Shown here piece by piece: positions 41,481 through 55,506 of a stretch of 64,000 nucleotides of DNA. Origin of the DNA: Moniliophthora roreri (lineage: Eukaryota; Basidiomycota; Agaricomycetes; Agaricales; Marasmiaceae); contig LATX02000196.1 of assembly GCA_001466705.2 (NCBI GenBank), positions 434,001 to 498,000 of the forward strand, given 5' to 3'. How positions within the stretch are numbered: position 1 is the stretch's first letter; every line of letters starts with the position of its first letter. Both the position numbers and the translations under genes were made by a program. The notes beneath the pieces were generated by a model. It was not told where the DNA came from and made no database searches. It was given only the letters and a program-made list of their open reading frames with translations.

Positions 41481-43044
41481 TCATCTAAAGAAAGTAACCA
41501 CAACGCTAATGTCATCCCTACAATTCATATGAGCAAAGTTATGTGAAATCTTTGAGTGGCAACATACCGATATCGCCGAGATCTTGGGGCCGTCATACTA
41601 AGAAGTGCATTGGTCAAGTCATTGTCTGCACCACCAAAAGCGTTCCTGATCAAGTGCGCTGCTGCATTGCGGTCTACATTCACAAATTGCTTTTCCGCCT
41701 TCCACCACCGATAATTAGCGGTATCATCCTTCTGCTTCAGCTTGACGGGCAAATCCTTTGGTTGGTATACCGTCCGATCTTCTTTATTCTGTCCTTCGTA
41801 ATCACGTCGAGGATGATCCGTGTGTACGCTTTTCTCATTGTTCCCCAACCATACACCTATTAGCCCGACCGCCTCTTCGCTCGTCAAGCAATCCCATAAT
41901 CCATCCGATGCCATAATGAGGAAATCACCATGCTTTACGACAAAGTTCTTGATCTCCGGTTCCGCAGTGAGGTACGGTGGGGTCTTGTCATCCGACATGG
42001 GTCGATCACCAAGGAACTTTTGATGAAGCTGCTTCTGGATCTCAATACTCCACTTGTACGCCGCATCTCCGAATGCACGAGATGGTCCCCAACCCATCAC
42101 TCTGCCCTTGTCCACAACCTTCTCGCCAGGGTGCTCGGCAGCCAGACGAGCCTCTTCAGCTGGATTGTGAGCATTCTGATCGACCGACAAAACATGGACA
42201 GCGTACGTGTCCTTGCCATCTTTTCCCTTTATCCGTCTTCCCAAAACAGCTCGTGAGTCACCTGCGAGGGCTACACGCAAAAGTCGAATATCTGGTTCGT
42301 ATACGGAGACGAGGGCGCAGGAGCCGGCGTATGCTTCACGTAGGGTACGGACGGCGTTAGTTTTCGAGGGAGATGAGAGGACGTCGGTAGGATCAATGAT
42401 AGCCTCGTCGACTTCTCTGAAAATATGCTTGATTGTTTCGTTGACCGAGTCATCTTCGGAAGGAGATGCGACGTGAAGGTCGAGGTTTTCAGAGTATTCG
42501 TATTGCTGGGGAAGTTTTGCAAGGGTTCGCTGAAGGAGATCCATCAAATGAACCGACAGGAATTCAGCCGTTGCCGATCCGTTGTGTCCGTCAAAGAGAC
42601 CAATGTACGTCCTGCCATCTTCTGGGTCTTTGACATTGCCAAAATAGGCTGAGATAAAGTCTTCCGATTCGAAATTTCTAAAGGCAAAGCATGAGTGGAC
42701 GGTTATGGATTCAAGATGAGGCCAACACACGAAGCTATTGTGAGGGCATCACACCGATCTATCCCGGACGTCTCCGCTGGCCACCACGAAGGACCTCCAG
42801 CTAACAGTTCATCCGCAGAGATATATTGGTTTTCTGTCCATTTTGGTTTACGAAAACGAGACGGAAACACGTCGCCTTCGTCTTGGTTGGGGTCTACCAA
42901 GGATCCATGGTCGCATTTAATTCTTCTTCCAGTAAGAGTTAAAGCAGACCCAATAGTGATAAATGCAATTGCAGTCCTGGTACTGGTTCGCTGGGAATAT
43001 GGACGGATACGAGGTAGGGCTCGAAATCTTGCGAAAAAGGTCAT
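41481..43044 (-). CDS. Mitochondrial PP2C-type phosphatase (PTC5/pyruvate dehydrogenase phosphatase-like)
   Basis: Mn/Mg-dependent Ser/Thr phosphatase. Exon 1 (43044-42731) begins MTFFARFRALPRIRPYSQR, an Arg-rich presequence followed by a hydrophobic stretch (TAIAFITIGSALTL), fitting mitochondrial import. A 53-nt intron leads to the main exon with YIGLFDGHNG (metal-binding Asp), VALAGDSRAVLG, KVVDKGRVMGWGPSRAFGD and FLIMASDGLWD. A last intron joins RYRDDISVVVTFF (metal-binding DD) to the stop at 41481. The yeast counterpart dephosphorylates the pyruvate dehydrogenase E1 alpha subunit. Its 3' end converges with oxygenase copy 2, 105 bp away. Confidence 0.92.
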
Positions 43045-43374
43045 GGAAGCTCGTTAAAACCTGCAGGGACGGTGAACGCCTCGACCCAGCGCTGGGCGCT
43101 CGTTGTGAGATGCATTCGTCACGCTAGTCACAGTCTGCAGTTTGCAGGTCATATTATCGTATTTCTACGTAGGCATGGACATATGTGCGGTAGTCATAAA
43201 AACGGGTAACAAAAGCTGAGGGTAAATAGACTGTGTTGCACGAGCGAAAACGTTGGATACAAATAGTAGGATCATAAAAATAAATGCATGAATATCATAA
43301 GGACGGGAAAGATGCGAAGGAATCGTGAAAGGCACAGGTATCCCAAAACTGCAAAAAAGAAATAACAGACATTC

Positions 43375-45409
43375 CTAGACGGCCAAACTATGCCTTCTCT
43401 CGTCATCCGTCCGTCCTTTACCAGCTGTGCCACTGGTCGCTCGCCTATCTCGGACACCTTTCCTTCTCTCACCAACGTTCACCCATGAAACTCTTCCTGC
43501 TCCATATGCGGGAACGTATTCTTCATCTGCATCAGCGCCGTCGTCATAACCTTCTTCTTCATCATCAAGGGTCATACAAGGACGCGACTTGTTCCGCTTC
43601 AGCGATGAAGACGGAAGCAACGGGAGATCTACCGGGTCGCCCATAGTACTGCTACGCGGTGGTCGTGGTTCATCCTTATCTAAGGAGGACCGAGCTTCTG
43701 TTTCAGCACCACCATCTGCGTCCTCGGTGTCGTCTACCGGATCACTTCCGCGACTTCTAGCCTTAGTGGATCGTTTTCGGCTTGTAGTTGGAGCGGCTGA
43801 TCCTTCGGGTGGGTCCGGCTTACGCATTTTCCTGTGCAGGAAACACTTAGTGGGCCTTAACATGTAATAGTGCATGAGACACGTACGTGTTGAGCTTAGG
43901 CTCGGTATAGTTGACACTCTTCCTTACACGCCTTTCACGACCACCAACCGTGGCTAGATCTGCATCTCTCTCGCCAGGCGGTGGTGATGGCGTTGGTAGA
44001 TGCGATGAAGATGAACGTGAAGAGGATGACGCCGGTGCAAGTGCGGCCTCAATTTCCGACATTGCTAGATAAATTCGTGAATCCCAGATATGAGCGGAAA
44101 CATATGATTACTTACCCGCTGTATCAATCGGAGAGGCAACAGGCCCATTGTGTGGAGAGTTTGTGACGTCTTGTAACTTGAGTTTCTTACCGACGCCTGA
44201 GCCCACTCCAACACCTCCGTCAGTCAAAAGCCCGTCTCCTTCATCTCGAGCTTTCGGCTTCTTCCTTTCCGTGGGTCGAGCAGCTGGCATGTCAACTATG
44301 GGGTCCCTCTCCCTTGACTCTCGACTCTTTGAAGACTTGGATTTCTTCGCAGGAACTACAATTTCTTCCTCTAGCGGCACCTCATCGCCACTAATACGAC
44401 GTAAGGCAGCAGCTTCCTCACGCTGCTCTGCCAGTCCAGTTGCTCGCCTGATGGGTGAGCCAAACGCAGGACTGGGCGGTCGGTCAACAGCTAGAGGACT
44501 CGCCGGTGCTTGGTTCTCCAGCGTCTGCATGCGAGTGTCGATTAGCAAGCCACTCTGACGACGAGCAGGCTTCCGCTTGGCAGGAGGTAGAGGGATAGAC
44601 GTAAAGTCTATCTGAAGAGCGACATGCGATGTGGAAACTTCTTGAGGTGGTGGTGATGCAATCCGAGAGGGTAGTGGAAGTCTAGAGGCCGATAGACGGG
44701 CCTTGGCTTTGGCTTTTCGGCGTGGACTAGGTGGTGGTGGTTCTTCCGCCTCACCTTGGGAAGATTGGGAAGGTTCGTCATCTTCGTGTATCTTCGGGAC
44801 CGTTGGAGCTCGGGAGAGTTTGGGAGCTACGGGTGACGTCGAACTGATGTCGTTCTGTGGTGCTGGCCGTCGTACCGCCCTTGGCGGGGTGGGAGATGGC
44901 GATTGGGGAGGTCTTTCGCTGATATTAAAGTCCTGACGCAGGGATGTGAGGTGCTTCGTTAAATATATGGCCTAGTCAGTGTAATCAGCAGACAGAACTC
45001 GAGTCTCGGGAAGTACCCACTTACTGCTAATTCTGTTTGCTTTAAAATTTGTCTCGACTTTTCTCGTTCACGCTTCAGTTCCGCAGCCAGCGCAATCTCA
45101 GATGCCCGTAGTCGAAGATTTTCGGTGTACAACATTGATATCTGAGCGTTTAATTCCTCTATACGCACGCTCAGCGTGGAGTTTAGTCTACAGCTTGCTG
45201 TATCAGCGTCTGAACATTCTTCACTAGAAAAAATCTTGTCGTACTTGGTGATGTGCTTATTAGCCAGGAGGAACTTCTTCTTGACTGTAAATGCCACTGT
45301 CATTAGCTTGTCGGATTGCTGACCAGAATTTGGACTCACAGTTTTCGAATTCGAATAGTGCATCGTTTTGTCTTGCATCGAGAGAGTTACGCGATTCCCT
45401 TCTGCTCAT
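43375..45409 (-). CDS. SGO1: Shugoshin (guardian of centromeric cohesin)
   Basis: Shugoshin recruits PP2A to protect cohesin at centromeres. The N terminus begins MSRRESRNSLDARQNDAL. After splicing two short introns it gives NFKKKFLLANKHITK and KLNSTLSVRIEELNAQIS followed by LYTENLRLRASEIALAAELK, the conserved coiled coil. A long Pro/Ser-rich disordered middle follows. Near the C terminus is the basic SGO motif RERRVRKSVNYTEPKLNTKM, split by a short intron, then an acidic tail (DDEEEGYDDGADADEEY). This order of coiled coil, disordered linker and basic motif identifies the family. The start was chosen because exon 1 opens with the family's usual SRRES. Confidence 0.88.
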
Positions 45410-45892
45410 CGTGGGCGACGATGGCGAAGAGCCTGGAGAGGTTATGAGCTAAGATTTGTGGGACCGCGTGCAGTGCAACGACATCACGTGCGATCAAGTC
45501 AGGCGGTCCTGTGCCAGCTGGTCTTTCCTTTTTCTTTGGCCTTCCAACGTTTTTGAAAGACCTTTGGTCGACACAAATTTGGAGCAATCAATCAATCAGC
45601 TCCTCGATACACGTTTCAGTGTCCATATAACACGATAGTAGTATGTGATCAGATAACTTGAGATAGCTGGTGAAACCGACTGCTGGTAGGTCCTCAGTAG
45701 ATCTTATTTGAGTTGCATAGCTATCGTAAACAAAGTCACATAGGCATGGCATATCATATTACACACGTTACAAGTGTATGGGCTCCCGCAACAAGGCTCA
45801 TACTAAGATACAACCCACCCCTTCCCCAACTCGGAAGTACGCAAGTCGCATAAGTAAAACACCCTAAAAGTAAGCCTGCACGACACCCATAA
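45410..45892. other. Intergenic region
   Basis: Contains the upstream region of shugoshin and the downstream region of the cyclase gene. No gene or repeat is evident. Confidence 0.5.
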
Positions 45893-48179
45893 TCAGAAGG
45901 GACTCCACGAATATACAAACGCAGAGCATACCGCGGCATTCGGTGGACTAGCACAGCCTCCGATTCTACAAAGTATTGTAAGTCGAAAATCTTTTTAGTA
46001 GGTCGAAGGTCCAGAGAATTTCTTACATCGGCAAAGGCCAGGACGAGAAGAAAAAAGTATATCGCCCGGTTTCTGCGCAAACCTCCGAAAGCTTCTCAAC
46101 GTCAAACATTTCACCTATAGAAAGCAGTGGACGTCCGAGTCAGTGGCCGTCGGTGATGATTCCCGCCGTAAATACTAAATTACCCACCAATCGGCATACC
46201 CCACAGCCTGTGCAGAAAATAGTAGGCAAACGTGTCAGCAACCATAAAATACCATCGAGAAGAGCTTTTCACCCTAGTATAGTCTGTATGACAAAACGAG
46301 TGAGCGAGATATATTTAGGGGAAAAACGTGGCATTTGAACCACATACCTGGTGCATGTGAGGTGTACCTTCAGGTGTCGGCCACCTCTGTCACGATATCA
46401 CTCAATTACCTGTTCTGGATCCTTTAGCGGCGCAAAACTTTACGCACCTCCAAGGCGGGCTGGTCCGAAGCCACTGCAGCGAAATGGTTGTTCCTTTAAG
46501 ACGAAAAATTAAATTATAATCATGGAGCGACATCAGAGTCAACAACGACTGACCATAAGAATCGCTTCATCTCGTCTGATTGCTCGATTCCCGCACTAAT
46601 AACAGAATGTCCAGATCGGATAGCATCAGAAAAAGAACAGCAAAATTGAACCAGTTTGAGCGCAGGAAGTGGTAGAGATATCAGTTCAGCAATCAAAGGG
46701 AGAAACAGTCGCATAGTCCAAAGGGGTAGCAAAGAGACAAACACTCCGAAAGACAGAAAGGGAACAAAGGGTCGCCACTGGGCGTTTGAAATGGAGGATC
46801 AGCGGGAGGGTATTTCCCGCGCATCAAAGAGACTGGAATGAGGAAACACGATACCAACAATTGTTCCGGCCTTGATACCAAAGCGTCTCGCTCATTCTGT
46901 GTACTTTCATGGTATTTCTTGATAAAACCGACTCTCAGAATGAGAATGTCGCCTTGGCGGAATTTGACTCCTTGGTGAGCAGCCACGGTTTCAATTTCCT
47001 TGACTGTTATGGGGTGCGTACTCCAAGGGTCGTACGGTAGTTGACGTTCCGGCCCTCCATCAGGATTTGTGGCGTAGTACCGTACCAGATCAACGAGTAC
47101 ACCCCGTCCACTGATTCCGTGTTCGGCCCACTCTGCAAGACGAGAAATGTGGAGTTGAGGGATTCATGTCGTCGCAATGGGGATGCCCAATTGACAAGTA
47201 ATGGGGACCGTTCCCAATGGGAAAAGGGTGGAACGTACAAACAAGTGGGGATATTACTGAGGGACGGCAAACATGCATTGACAAAAAATACCCACTTTGT
47301 ATACCGATTCTGGCGAGAGCGGGGTCAATATTCTTAGGATCAGCGATCGGAATGACGCCGCCACTCATGGTGTCCATATGAATACTGACGGAACTTGAGC
47401 ACAGGAAGAGGGATTGAGTAAAACGACTCACTCGTTGTAGAATACGCCGTGATCCATCAGACCAAAGTGCCTGAGTCCATCCCATTGAGAACCAGATTGC
47501 GTGTTCTACATGACGAAGTTTATTGGCGCGGTGAACTTCAGAGCTTGAGCAAAAACCAACGATATTAATCTCATCATCACGGCCAGGGCGTCCCGCGCGT
47601 GGCTTCATGATGACTTCCGGCGTCTTTCGACCAAATAGAGGCTGTTGAAGTGCAGTCGGATACATCGGACAGCGAATCGAACATATGCCCATGGCGAGTT
47701 GAAGTTGAAGTAGGGGATCAAACGTCAATCAGAAAGGAAGATGAATGCTCATGAAGGCCAACTCGCCTTGTGGGGAAATTGAAGTGGCCTGATGGTAGCA
47801 ATTAGAACAGTCGTCTATGAAAAGGTGACGCCCGAACTCGCCAATTCAGTGAAACAGCCCTTCCTGATCTGTCATATCCAGAAATGAGTACAGCCGAATC
47901 AAGGAGAGAAAGGCCGTACTTGATCTCTTCAGAAGCAGCCTTCTTCACCACGTCTTCTGTCAACAAGTTGACTGTCCCGAGTTCATCATCTTTTCCCCAG
48001 ATCTCCCATGCACAGCCGTCAAAATCCTTGAATTTTGGAAGCTTGTCGAAAGTAGGAAGGTTGGCCCAGTTGTTCGCTGCGCTGGGAGTAACTCGTTCAT
48101 TCCCTGCAAGTTCGTTTCCTCGATCCTTGGAATTTGGTGTCATCCAGGAAAGGATCTTTGATAATCGCCTGGTAGTCAT
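45893..48179 (-). CDS. Cyclase-family metal hydrolase (kynurenine formamidase-like)
   Basis: Hand-spliced exons give LPTFDKLPKFKDFDGCAW, GKDDELGTVNLLTEDVVKKA and IKSGRAVSLNW. The family signature NTQSGSQWDGLRHFG and LMDHGVFYNE follows, then WAEHGISGRGVLVDLVRYYA and FRQGDILILRVGF, then HFAAVASDQPALE, LWGMPIGEMFDVEKLSEV and SWPLPM...GGCASPPNAA, ending VYSWSPF. This is the order of PF04199 proteins, which hydrolyse amide or lactone bonds with a metal. Fungal members of this subgroup are mostly uncharacterised and are not necessarily in tryptophan catabolism. More than ten introns are needed. An alternative start is Met at 48143. Confidence 0.85.
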
Positions 48180-48725
48180 TCGTAGTCCTATAGGTCAGAG
48201 GTCAACGTTCAAAGGTGGGTAAGCTAGAAAGATGCCCCTTGAAGGGTGCCTTTCTTAAGGCGCATCGGGAGAAGACAAACCCGGAAAAGCGGTCGGCTAC
48301 CTCATAATGTGGGAGACAACGAACAAGCATTCGACTCTGAGGCCGCGGAAAGAAGTGGAAAGAAGATACTTCTTTCGATGCCCAATAAACTCGTGAACTT
48401 TCATATGACATTTTAGACCCGTAGGAACACTTTCCACCAATCAGGTCATGGCGTTATGAAGATCGTCTGTTTGATCATCAGACGCTTCGAAGTTTCCACG
48501 GCTCCGACATACGACATGTACTCTGGGTCACCATGGGGCTAATTGAGAGAGGTCGACAGTGTTCCTACGAAACATGCCCAATAACGAACTGTTGACGATA
48601 AAACTAAGGATGATACAGTGTACAATAAGGAAGCGATTAATATGGAGACATGCCTCTGGTATTTGATCCGACTGGAAGTGGCTGCTGGGCTCCATGTCAG
48701 CCATGAGAACGTTGGAGTGTTCCAT
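48180..48725. other. Intergenic region
   Basis: Two minus ORFs of about 65-70 codons (48202-48411, 48528-48725) lack features. The latter overlaps the 3' end of the kinase. No gene is supported. Confidence 0.45.
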
Positions 48726-51272
<2,547 letters not shown>

Positions 51273-51653
51273 TTTGAACGAAAAAAGTGGGTTTACGGGA
51301 CACCGCACGATAAAAAGAGAGAAAATATGGAGATAGTGAAGGTTGGGGTTGTTGTCGATGTTGAGCGTACGTCGACCTCGTCGACGGCGCTGCCCGCGGC
51401 AAATGAAAATTTCGGACTCCGCTGAAGCATGACTCGATGGGCCGTGCTTTTTTCTTCTTGACCCTGGAATATCTTCAAATTCCCGAAACTCAAGTTGTTA
51501 AGGACGCCAAAAGGTTAACGTTAAACGACTACAAGGTATTCTGCAGAGAACCGCGCAGCGAGTTCGGTCTTGGTGACGCCAGCTCATGATAATCAATCAA
51601 CCGCCGATTCCCCGAAGTCACCCATAAAGCTCACTCACAACAGCCATCTGGGA

Positions 51654-52178
51654 ATGCCATCACAACAAGGAAAAACCAGAAAACGCTTCTTGGAGCACAG
51701 TGTGAGTATGACTTCTGATGGTGTTTATGAGGTATTTGATGAAGGTCTAGGAGACACTCACTCTTGCAGCAGCTATCGTAAATAGTACACAGGAGAAATT
51801 GAACACTAAACTCGACAAATCTACTCTGAAAAGCCAGGGTCCGTCAAATGTAGGTGAAAAAAAAAAAGCCCGCGTGGTGTTGAAATATCGGTCTCATCTC
51901 ACCGCCAGAGCAAGCCCACGGAAAGACCAAATCATCACCGACGATCTGCTGCTAAATCAAAATTGGTAAACTCTTGGGTTCCATTGTTGCTTCGATGATA
52001 TCTTGCTCACGCTATGTTTCAGGTCGAGGTCAAGGTGAAACTTGCACACGAGCGGGCTCAACGTAAAAAGGAGAAGATCAATGTGAAGCGACGCTATGCA
52101 AAGTCGAAAGGAGACGTTGAACAACTGGAACCAGTGGCAGAGCTCCATTCCCCGAAAAAACGCGTATCATTCGCATAG
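51654..52178 (+). CDS. Small basic protein with C-terminal RVSF motif
   Basis: Four exons splice to about 110 residues. Exon 1 is MPSQQGKTRKRFLEH. Exon 2 reads TAIVNSTQEKLNTKLDKSTL. Exon 3 has ERPNHHRRSAAKSKL. Exon 4 encodes a charged helix (VKVKLAHERAQRKKEKINV) and ends PKKRVSFA. The splice between exons 1 and 2 needs the donor at 51700, which keeps the frame; the other junctions are conventional. K/R-rich composition suggests a nuclear or nucleolar protein, and RVSF matches the short PP1-docking pattern. No family is recognised. It is transcribed away from PRP4 with about 380 bp between starts, so a shared promoter region is likely. Confidence 0.6.
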
Positions 52179-53327
52179 AGCATCGGCCTGTTTATTCCTA
52201 ACCAGTGACTTTGGCGTATTGGTTGTTCGTATGTGGGTCTGTATGGGCATCCTGATGAATTCACTATTGCTATCTTTAGAGTTGAATGTCGCCTCAGTGC
52301 GCTGTCCATCACTGTTTCGCAGTGCTTGGACTCCTCGACATAAACTACATCGCAGTCACTTAAATGCCCGGTACCTCAGTTCATGTCATTTAAAATTAAC
52401 GCAGCTTCGGTTCGCCAAAGCCGCTTTCAAGTTACACAGATGCGTTTATCCGTGGCTATACACCGACGGTTCACGGGAAGCCCGTCAATGTACAACCGAG
52501 GGAATATTGGACAAGACAGAACGATATCCACGGCTCTACGTAACAGCGACCCCCGTCCAAGGAATTGATTGCTGACTCTCACTTCCAGACGCACGGGACG
52601 GTCAGCGGCTAACGTTGGTACCTTGGTTGGCCGATACAGGACAGGCAGGACAGGCTGAGTACGGATCAATGATGGTTGTAGGTATCGAGGAAGCAAACTC
52701 CTCACCGCTTGACCCTTTGATCCTATCATCCTATGATGACTTACATAGGTTTTGACCAACGATAAGTGCCATATCCTTGGCTGCGCTTAAATCTTCTGAG
52801 CGTTTGGGCGCCACTTTACGGGCGCCTTTCAGTATTCCTATTCCTTCGACACTTAATTAACAACCATCGTAAGCAGTGCAAATCACAAGACATGATCAAT
52901 AACATGGCTTTGCAAACATGTACGAATTTGTCTTCCTCGATCAAGTACGACAAATCTTTCCTTCTGGACAAGAAGCCCGTTCTCATCATTACGGTCCTTA
53001 TTTTTGATACGAACAACTCGGATAAAAGCCGAACGGGTGCATAAATTTCTTTAATCTCGGGAAGCGCGTTGATGGTATAATTTCTGGCTTTCCTGTGAAC
53101 GAAGACTTTGGTAATACCGCATACAGATACTCGTCCAGTCGCAAAGTCACTCGGGAGTTTGAACTTTTTAGGGCTGTACTACTCTCTTGCGATGAATACC
53201 GAGCCATGAGTCAGATCTAAGCCAATAATCGTTGGGGTTCGTCTGCCTGGATGAACCGCGATGAATCTGCCAGTTGACCATGGCCTCAGAAACCACGAAC
53301 TGAATTCATTCCTTCGTATACCTCTCA
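52179..53327. other. Intergenic region
   Basis: Contains ORFs of 60-160 codons on both strands (for example 52096-52575 plus and 52427-52759 minus). They lack domain, intron or start logic. I see no supportable gene. Confidence 0.5.
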
Positions 53328-53332
53328 AATAC

Positions 53333-53340
53333 TATATAAG
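53333..53340 (+). promoter_or_regulatory. TATA box of the small cysteine-rich gene
   Basis: TATATAAG lies about 95 bp upstream of the ATG at 53435, leaving room for a short leader. Confidence 0.55.
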
Positions 53341-53434
53341 CACTGTCGACAAAGCCAACAGACATCCCATTCGAATCCAACGTCCCGCAAGCAAAACCAA
53401 GACTCATCTTCTCTACCCAAACTCCAGCTCAAAC

Positions 53435-54054
53435 ATGTGCCGTCGTCGCCAGTAAGTAGGGGAAAAAAAACCGTATGGAGCAGCTCGTCGACCACTTCAT
53501 TCCCAACAGCGTCCGTAACGTTTACGTTCTGTGTGGACATGCAATCAATCTTGTGAGTTTGTTCTTGACCACGCAGATGATATAGTGTGACTGACTCTGC
53601 ATCACACAGCCGGAACAAGAGGTTCTTAGCTTGTTCATGATTAGACCTCGAATCTGACAGCCTGCTGTACCAGGTCAAATGCGAGAATTCTAATTGCAAG
53701 TTCAGCCCGAATCATCCTGCATATTGTCCTAATTGCCTTAAAACATGTTGGCAATAGTAAGTAGCCTCGTCTAGACCTTTCTGCCATATTTTGCTCACCG
53801 TGCCACCTCCTAAAACCCTAAACCTGCCCCTCCTATTCTTCCGATGGAAACTACCATTATTGACGTGATCAAAAATACACCAATGTGCGCTCCATACGGG
53901 ACGCTTATAGTCACCAGTTCCCGGAGCAATACAGTGAGTCAAGCTGCTTGTCAGCGTCGATCGACGACAGCCTCAACTTACTGCTCCGATACTAGGTCCC
54001 CATATCAACACCCTTTGCCCTGCGTGTCAAGCGGCAGCCGGTGGGCGTCGTTGA
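53435..54054 (+). CDS. Small cysteine-rich basidiomycete protein
   Basis: Six tiny exons join without a frame break: MCRRR, HVRNVYVLCGHAINL, PEQE, VKCENSNCKFSPNHPAYC plus PNCLKTCWQY, HQFPEQYSPHINTLCPACQ and the end AAAGGRR. The result is about 80 residues with ten Cys and several His, suggesting zinc binding. The CGH, NHP...C, TCWQY and YSPHI-x3-C-P-x-C blocks look familiar from small multicopy hypothetical proteins of mushroom-forming fungi, but I know no function. No secretion signal is visible. No annotated ORF longer than 60 codons follows the true reading frame, so automated callers may miss it. Confidence 0.7.
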
Positions 54055-55506
54055 CTTCCGTTCCCGCGAAACATTGTGGAATCCGTAACATGTTCCGATT
54101 AACAATTTATTGCGTACTAGTGTACTTGAGCCTCTTATAGATGTAGAAAGATGTAGAAATACCTATTTATTCATTCAAGATATAGAAGTCCTTGTATTCG
54201 TTGAACTTGATAAGATGCAACAGGTACGAATATGATTCGGATCTGCCAGCAGTGCAGATTCGTTTGTTGATTGGGAAATGATATAAGATGTTGGACGGTT
54301 AGTCCATCAATTTCTGCCGCCGGGCGCCATCACTGCGGTGAAGGAGAAACACCGCTGCTTAATTGTTAATACCGTCAGCTCCGGTTTTTGAGCTTAGACT
54401 GCTTAACTTTTGTATCGGTCATACGGCAGGTGTGTTCAGCAGAGATCTGTGATTTTTGAGTCTGACCACCTTTTTTTCAATCCATGTCATGATCCAGTTC
54501 GACAGGGGCAAGATGATGATTAGTCCAGCCAAGCTGTGACAATGGGGTGGTAGAGGCTGATAGAGAAGGACCCTGACTACGAGCAAGGCAAACGAATCCG
54601 CCCCCGACTCACAGGCCGGTTCCCGTCCATGCTTTTTTAAGCTTGCAAAGAAAAAATGGTCAGCAACATCTTGAGGGCTTGAGGAGTCTCTATTTGCGGC
54701 CGCGGACCTGCGCTTAACGGGGGAAGGACAAGGCCGCCGAAATTGAGCAAAGTAAAGGCGACTCAGTCGGACAGATCCCACATGTTCCGGAGCTGATAAA
54801 GAACAGCGATCATTTCAGTATTTATAGAAGTATACACGAGTATCCACCTACCAGAGTCTGTCTATTCTCTCCTCTACCGATAACAAGGATCTCTTGCTCA
54901 GTACCCTAGGACGGCCGTAGAGCACGCGAAATGTAGCGCTGTATATTCGGCGGAACTGGTTCTCAGAGCGGTATGGCACCAATTCCTAGGGCCCTTCAGG
55001 AGTCCCTCGATATCATGTTATGAATGCAAATTGGTCCTTTTAGCGAGCCCAAGCGAAGGGGTGAGTGTCCCAAAAACTTCTGACCCAGGGTCCCAGTCCG
55101 AGCTACACTCGAAGATACCTTTGAAGGCTACTAGAGGAACCGGGTGCTAATTTTGCATGTGCCGGGTAGGTCGGAGCTCCGAAAGAGAAGCGTTGGTTTA
55201 TTCTCCACGGTCAGATCAGGCGCGAGAGAGCTAATAGGTTTCAGACACCTCGACAAGCAATTAGTCATGCTACCGCAGGTATGCGACTGAGAGGCAAGTT
55301 GAAGTGTTGGGCGACGGGATCGCCAAGACACGCCTTATACGAAGCGGAAGCCGAACGCAGTGAATGATGAGCAAAGTGGGTACTAGTTTTGTGATCTGTG
55401 AGGAGAGTTTAGGCGTGCGTGGGAGAAAGCAGGTGACTTGGAGCTTCAGGGTCGCAAAATCCTTCTGAATCTCCACGGACGTCGGATGATCTCACCCTTG
55501 ACTTCC
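54055..55506. other. Intergenic region
   Basis: No supportable gene in 1.45 kb. A 120-codon minus ORF (54419-54781) has random-looking composition. The last part should contain the promoter of the MFS gene. Confidence 0.5.

Noticed and set aside
43589..44936. Several plus-strand ORFs rich in Ser and Gly
   Set aside because: Antisense to the low-complexity middle of shugoshin.
52427..52759. 110-codon minus ORF
   Set aside because: No start context, introns or recognisable motif; likely chance.
54419..54781. 120-codon minus ORF as a gene
   Set aside because: Composition is unlike neighbouring coding exons and no domain is visible.
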